From assembly GCA_017163975.1 (NCBI GenBank), contig JAFFSR010000239.1, positions 7,068,001 through 7,132,000 of the forward strand: DNA of 64,000 bases, written 5' to 3'. Source of the DNA: Anastatus disparis (Eukaryota > Arthropoda > Insecta > Hymenoptera > Eupelmidae). The stretch's first letter is position 1. Each line of letters opens with the position of its first letter. Under the pieces are notes generated by a model. The model had not been told where the DNA came from, searched no databases, and saw only the letters and a program-made list of their open reading frames with translations. Below, piece after piece: positions 60,201-64,000 of the stretch. The position numbers were made by a program, and so were the translations under genes.

Positions 60201-62563
60201 ATTTTTTTAGTTTAACAACGAAATACATTTTTGTAATTAATATTTTTAAAATTCTAAACAGTAAATTCATTTTCATCTAAGTTGAATATGAAGATTTTTA
60301 TATAAACATTATATCCTTATAATAAACATTTTCTTTTAAATATTGGAAATTAACATTTAAAAAATATATTGATTAAAAATTAATAAGTTGTAACATATTC
60401 CACATTTAAACATTTTTCACAATACAATAATAATTTCTATTTAAAAAAACAATAAATATATAAATAAACATTTTTCTAAGATAATTAAAAATTTCGAACA
60501 ACGCATTAACCCTAATGTCAATGAGAAATGAAAAAGCTGAGAAGGAAGATGCTCACCGCTCAACAAAGCTGGCTGTGATATGAACCATAAGAGAATCAAC
60601 ATACAACAGCCACTTTGTGAGCGACGCGATCTCCATACACACAACATTGAAAATTCTCTCTCTATCTTCTCCTCTTCTAGAAACATCTGGGGCTACTGCT
60701 CTTCTATTTTTATGGTACTAAAATTTTCAAAGTCTTGCATCATGTATGTATATGTATATTGATGAATTGTAAGTCATGATCCAACTCGTCAAAAATGGCT
60801 GTGATATGAAAATCAAAACAACACGCCACAACCAATTTGACGATCGGATCATACTTTTTCTTCAGATACTTTGAATCATTTTTCTTGAATTTTCCAAATT
60901 TTATATATTCTGACTGATTAACGAGTCTGAATAAAGAATATAAATATTACTTCACTGCTAAATGTTCTAAAACAGAATTTTACATTTAGCAGCAAGTTAC
61001 AAAATAGCACTTGTAATTAACTAAATGAATTTTCTTCTTTCTTGAAAATAAAAATTTCCAATCTATAAATAAATAAAGTTTTTAAATGTGTAAACGTCGA
61101 TTGATTTTACGGGCCAAGCTCATCAAAATGGCTGTGATATGGAAACACGGAAACATTCCACAACCAATTTGATGTATCGGACCGAAAAAATATGCATTTG
61201 TATGGAAAATATAATTATTTTTCTTCTTGTCCATCTCGTTATAATAAATTTGCCAAAATTTTAGTAAAATCGTTGATGACAGACACAATTTTGCTCATCA
61301 AAGCTGGCTGTGATAGTCGATACTCTATGACAAACCAGCTTTGATGGTAAAAGCATGCCCAATTTTATTTTATTTTTCACTAAAATTTTTCTTCTTTTTT
61401 AATTTTTGGTTGCTCGCTTATTTTTTCTTCAATTGTACTTGAATGTTAAAGGAGGATATTATTTCTTTTTTTGTGAAAGATGATACTCTTGGGCGATTAA
61501 CGCCGCATGAAAGACAAGGTAGTGAGACGCGAATGCATATTTAAGGGTAAAACATCTCACTACCCATGTCTTTCAAACGGAATTTTCGCATTCTTACTTT
61601 TTTCGTGATTTCTTCGTTATCTTTATTTTTTCTCTTATAATAACAATAATATGCAATTTTTCTACAAAATTATACTTGACTTACAATATCATTATATGAT
61701 TTTCAAATTTATTTAATACACATAATTTTATTAAAAAATAAATAACTGTAAAAAAAAATAAATATTTTCAGTCAAGTATAATTATGTTTACAAATTTTCT
61801 TACAAAAATATTTTTTTTTCCAAATCCATCCAAATATATAAATTTGATTCTTACACTACGCGTATAATTAAAGATAAAATTGAGAAAAACTAAAAAAAAA
61901 CGAAAGAAAAAATAAAAAGACTCACGGTGAGCGCCAAGGTCTGGAATTCTGGGCTCTCATCGTGAGCAAGCTCAACGATGACATTGCATACGTCCTCCTT
62001 GATTTGCTTACTATCCAATAAATCTCGTTCCAATAGCACCCTAAGAGCTGTTTGGGCATCTTGTCGCACCTAAAAAGTTTTTAAATTAATTTTAATATTT
62101 TTGATAAACAATTAGTATTAACATTTTTAAATAAATTTTATTTTTGAGACTCTAAAACTACACGATAATAATACACCTTTAAAATTTTCTTTAACCCAAA
62201 TAAACTTGATCACATTAAATTTATTTTAGCTTATTCCACGGCGACTTATAATGACGCATTTCAACCCCCACAAAGCATAATGTACTATTAATTTTATTTA
62301 ATATGAAAAAAATGGCATTATAATAGTTGCAAGTTTAGTCATGAGTAAACTATGTGCAATGTAAAAGAAAAAAAGAAAATCTATGTTATAATGAAAAATG
62401 TCTATATGAGATTAAATTACCTGATTATCCTGATCACGTATGTATATAAGAATGATATTAAGTATGCGGCTTGTCAAGTTCTTGCCGAAGAGGTATGACG
62501 ATTCTTGATAAAATAGCGCTATATGTGGAAGACATTCGACCAACGACGACCTTACAGAACTTT
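54242..62563 (-). CDS. PPP4R1: Serine/threonine-protein phosphatase 4 regulatory subunit 1 (first exon(s) outside the window)
   Basis: Ten minus-strand exons (62563-62421, 62069-61926, 58839-58669, 58299-58004, 57919-57835, 57617-57398, 57317-56569, 55596-55180, 55092-54810, 54366-54242) join in phase into 876 codons with a terminal TAA. HEAT-repeat motifs are clear: VECLPHIALFYQES, VRKTSVDVMMSVAR, RWVRRSAYEILGPFISTFA, HCAFSFPAVVLTLGKENWY, RDLVPIFNGFIKDLDEVKIG and WRLKEELVKQLSKML. They match PPP4R1, which binds and directs the PP4 catalytic subunit. Exon 57317-56569 adds a long linker with an Asp/Glu-rich tract (about 57020-57150) and Gln/Asn/His-rich sequence. The first exon shown begins inside a codon, so roughly 90 N-terminal residues are missing, probably beyond 64000. 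The intron 58840-61925 carries six miRNAs on the same strand. Confidence 0.93.
59106..59185 (-). ncRNA. mir-2: mir-2 family precursor (proximal copy)
   Basis: The mature 3p arm, read on the minus strand from 59140, is TATCACAGCCAGCTTTGATG, with the family seed ATCACAG. The 5p partner at 59179-59154 (GTGGTTGTGATATGG) pairs with it across a small loop. It is the last member of the cluster, 1.4 kb after the previous one, in a PPP4R1 intron and on the host strand. Confidence 0.93.
59480..59960 (-). promoter_or_regulatory. GC- and purine-rich island inside the miRNA intron (possible internal promoter)
   Basis: In an otherwise AT-rich intron this block has raised GC, CpGs (ACGACGACACAAAAAGG, CCGCAGAATCCGGACGGCC), (TA)n/(CA)n tracts and pyrimidine runs. 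The style is the same as the promoter/5' UTR region at 34690-35473. It lies between the last mir-2 copy and the other five hairpins. GATTCTGCG occurs inverted at about 59698 and 59810. A start site here could drive a short PPP4R1 transcript or the last miRNA alone. This is inference only. Confidence 0.3.
60548..60630 (-). ncRNA. mir-2: mir-2 family precursor (GTTGAGC-ending variant)
   Basis: The mature 3p arm from 60580 begins TATCACAGCCAGCTTTGTTG, seed ATCACAG. The 5p arm at 60625-60600 (CACAAAGTGGCTGTTGTATG) is complementary. It is the fifth hairpin in transcription order. Confidence 0.93.
60777..60852 (-). ncRNA. mir-13b: mir-13b-type precursor
   Basis: The mature 3p arm from 60806 begins TATCACAGCCATTTTTGACG, typical of miR-13b. 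The 5p arm (GTCAAATTGGTTGTGGCG) pairs with it. The stem base ATGATCC/GGATCAT is perfect. Confidence 0.93.
61108..61185 (-). ncRNA. mir-13a: mir-13a-type precursor
   Basis: The mature 3p arm from 61139 begins TATCACAGCCATTTTGATGA, as in miR-13a. The 5p arm (ATCAAATTGGTTGTGGAATG) is complementary across a short loop. Confidence 0.94.
61285..61355 (-). ncRNA. mir-2a: mir-2a precursor
   Basis: The mature 3p arm from 61315 begins TATCACAGCCAGCTTTGATG and continues GAGC, as I remember Drosophila miR-2a. The 5p arm (CCATCAAAGCTGGTTTGTC) pairs with it. It lies about 200 bases after mir-71 in transcription order. Confidence 0.95.
61498..61585 (-). ncRNA. mir-71: mir-71 precursor
   Basis: The mature 5p arm, read on the minus strand from 61575, begins TGAAAGACATGGGTAGTGAG, the conserved miR-71 sequence. 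The 3p arm at 61530-61508 (TCTCACTACCTTGTCTTTCA) is complementary. It heads the cluster, as in other protostomes. Its presence argues against Drosophila, where mir-71 is lost. Confidence 0.96.
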
Positions 62564-63679
62564 CTGAAAATTAAAAATTAATATATGTTAATTAAAGTGT
62601 AATAATAAACAAATTTCTAATTAATAATAAAAATTTATAAACAATTTTGAAAATAGTAAAATTTTTTTTAAAATCTTAATAAAAAGTAGTTTTGTTTATT
62701 TCTCCTCAATTTGAAAATTCAAGTAAAATAATTTAAGGAACACTAAAAATTGAAATTTCTATAAATCTGTTAATATATGATACCTTATAAAATACTTTAA
62801 AAAGGTCAGGGTTAACGACAGTCAGTCTCATAATTCAAAAGATTCCCCAAAGAGCGCCAATGGCGGTCAAGAATTGAAAAGTCTAAGGCGAAGCAAAAAA
62901 AAAATTCTACCTGTATGTAAAGCGAGGACGCTTTTTACCGGAAAAACCTGTAGCACCTTTTAGCTTTTATGTTCGCGCGTTTTTAAGCTTTTAGATATGC
63001 TGTACTCAAAAATTTTATAATTTTAAGTTATTATTTTCTCTAAAACCATTATTTTTGGCAATTTTGTTTTAAAATAATTAATTAAATTCTTATGAATTTA
63101 ATTTAAAAAATAATTTAATTTAATCATTACATAAAAGTGAAATATATAGAAGCGAACAAATTTTCAAATTTCTGTTTACGTTATACTTATAAGTTCAACT
63201 TTAGTTAGCTTTAACATTGAATTTGTAAATATTATTAAAATTGTTTGTATATTCAAGTGATAATTCAGAATTAGGAACTTCAAGCAGTTAGAATAAGATG
63301 ATTCAAAATGAAAATTTAACTAAAAAATTTTCTTTATTTTAACCGTTATTGTAAATATATTTTAAATATTTTTTGTCCAAAATTGTATCACTAATAATTT
63401 TCTAAATAATTGTTTTTTAATTAAAAATTTAGAACCGGTAAATTTAAAACTAATACTGCCGGTCACGTTAACTTTTACTATTGTATCTCAAAAATCGAAA
63501 AAAAATCTCACCTTTCCTGTATAAATTCAATAAATAATTTTTTTTCGTTTAATAAATAGAAAATTTCCGTCGAGCAATAAGAAACAAAAGTTTAAAAACT
63601 TTAAAGTTAATAAAAACACTGGAATTGAAAAATTTGGCGGGACGTATTTGAAATTTCAAACAATCCCGCGTTCAAAGTT
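62564..63679. other. Probable PPP4R1 intron, no exon recognised
   Basis: I looked on the minus strand for the missing N-terminal exon and found none. The sequence is AT-rich with frequent stops. Confidence 0.4.
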
Positions 63680-63970
63680 TCACGGAGAAAAAGTAAAAAG
63701 AAGACTGTTGGAAAATTCGATGCGTACCGTAAGGATGCGTGGGTGCGACTGAACTAGCTTGTAGCGCTTTTCTGGGCGCGCGACTTTTCCTTTGGCGGGA
63801 AGACGCCTTTTCTTTCTCTTTCTCTCTCTATCTTTCTCCCCCTTTTTTCCTTTTACTCTTGACACGACAGCCGGTCGCTCGAAAAAGGGCAAGGATCCGT
63901 TTCTATCTTTCTTTTTTTTTCCTCTCCCTCATTCTTTCTCTATCCTATACAGCTTTTCCGGGAGTATAAA
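63680..63970. promoter_or_regulatory. GC/CpG- and pyrimidine-rich block at the right edge (possible promoter or 5' UTR)
   Basis: Segments such as GGGCGCGCGACTTTTCC and GACACGACAGCCGGTCGC, together with TCTTTCTCTTTCTCTCTC runs, stand out from the AT-rich surroundings. They match in style the block upstream of PTP61F. It may be the PPP4R1 promoter or 5' UTR, or that of a neighbour. Short ORFs on both strands here look spurious. Confidence 0.35.
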
Positions 63971-64000
63971 CGCAGCAGTATTATATGTACGTAAACGCAC

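Noticed and set aside
62800..62960. Possible missing N-terminal exon of PPP4R1
   Set aside because: Minus-strand translation shows no HEAT-repeat or PPP4R1 N-terminal motif and no acceptor/donor pair with an open frame.

Overview
The window is animal nuclear DNA, very AT-rich, with short GT-AG introns. It is most likely from an insect outside Drosophila, and I lean towards Hymenoptera. Evidence for insect origin is a miR-71/miR-2/miR-13 cluster, a PTP61F-type phosphatase with possible membrane and soluble C-terminal ends, and arthropod-style Helitron and R1-like elements. The order is inference; no single sequence here proves it.

Layout. Positions 1-9400 are a graveyard of Helitron/Helentron-type transposons on the minus strand. 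Copy A has an OTU-like domain and the Rep domain and runs off the left edge. Copy B has a PIF1-type helicase, and an RPA-like single-strand-binding gene lies beside it. Between and around them are two adjacent 400-bp foldback palindromes, G-rich repeats and AT microsatellites. Positions 9640-11450 hold an R1/I-like LINE with an internal deletion. Positions 11600-15190 hold degenerate tandem repeats, a 1.2-kb pyrimidine-rich unit between direct repeats, and a tRNA-derived SINE with a 14-bp target-site duplication.

Genes. Positions 15506-32624 (+) carry 43 exons of an axonemal dynein heavy chain, from the end of the linker to the C-terminus, joining in phase into 2,823 open codons. Its N-terminal third is not in the window. 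Tail-to-tail with it is a nurim homologue (32971-33891, -). A PTP61F/PTPN1-type tyrosine phosphatase (35474-41516, +) starts head-to-head with nurim, and a phase-compatible alternative last exon for it lies at 45962-46025. Positions 48679-51894 (+) encode an unrecognised secreted, highly charged protein rich in dibasic sites. Convergent with it, 54242-62563 (-) is PPP4R1, the protein phosphatase 4 regulatory subunit. A 3.1-kb PPP4R1 intron holds six microRNA hairpins on the host strand: mir-71, mir-2, mir-13a, mir-13b, mir-2, mir-2. The first PPP4R1 coding exon(s) are not visible and probably lie beyond position 64000.

Most interesting: the alternative PTP61F terminal exon, an unassigned pri-miRNA-like hairpin at 48199-48301, the granin-like secreted precursor, the GC-rich island inside the miRNA intron, and the OTU- and RPA-bearing Helitron remains. 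No operon, CRISPR array or virus was seen. All family names come from recognition of motifs, not from a search.
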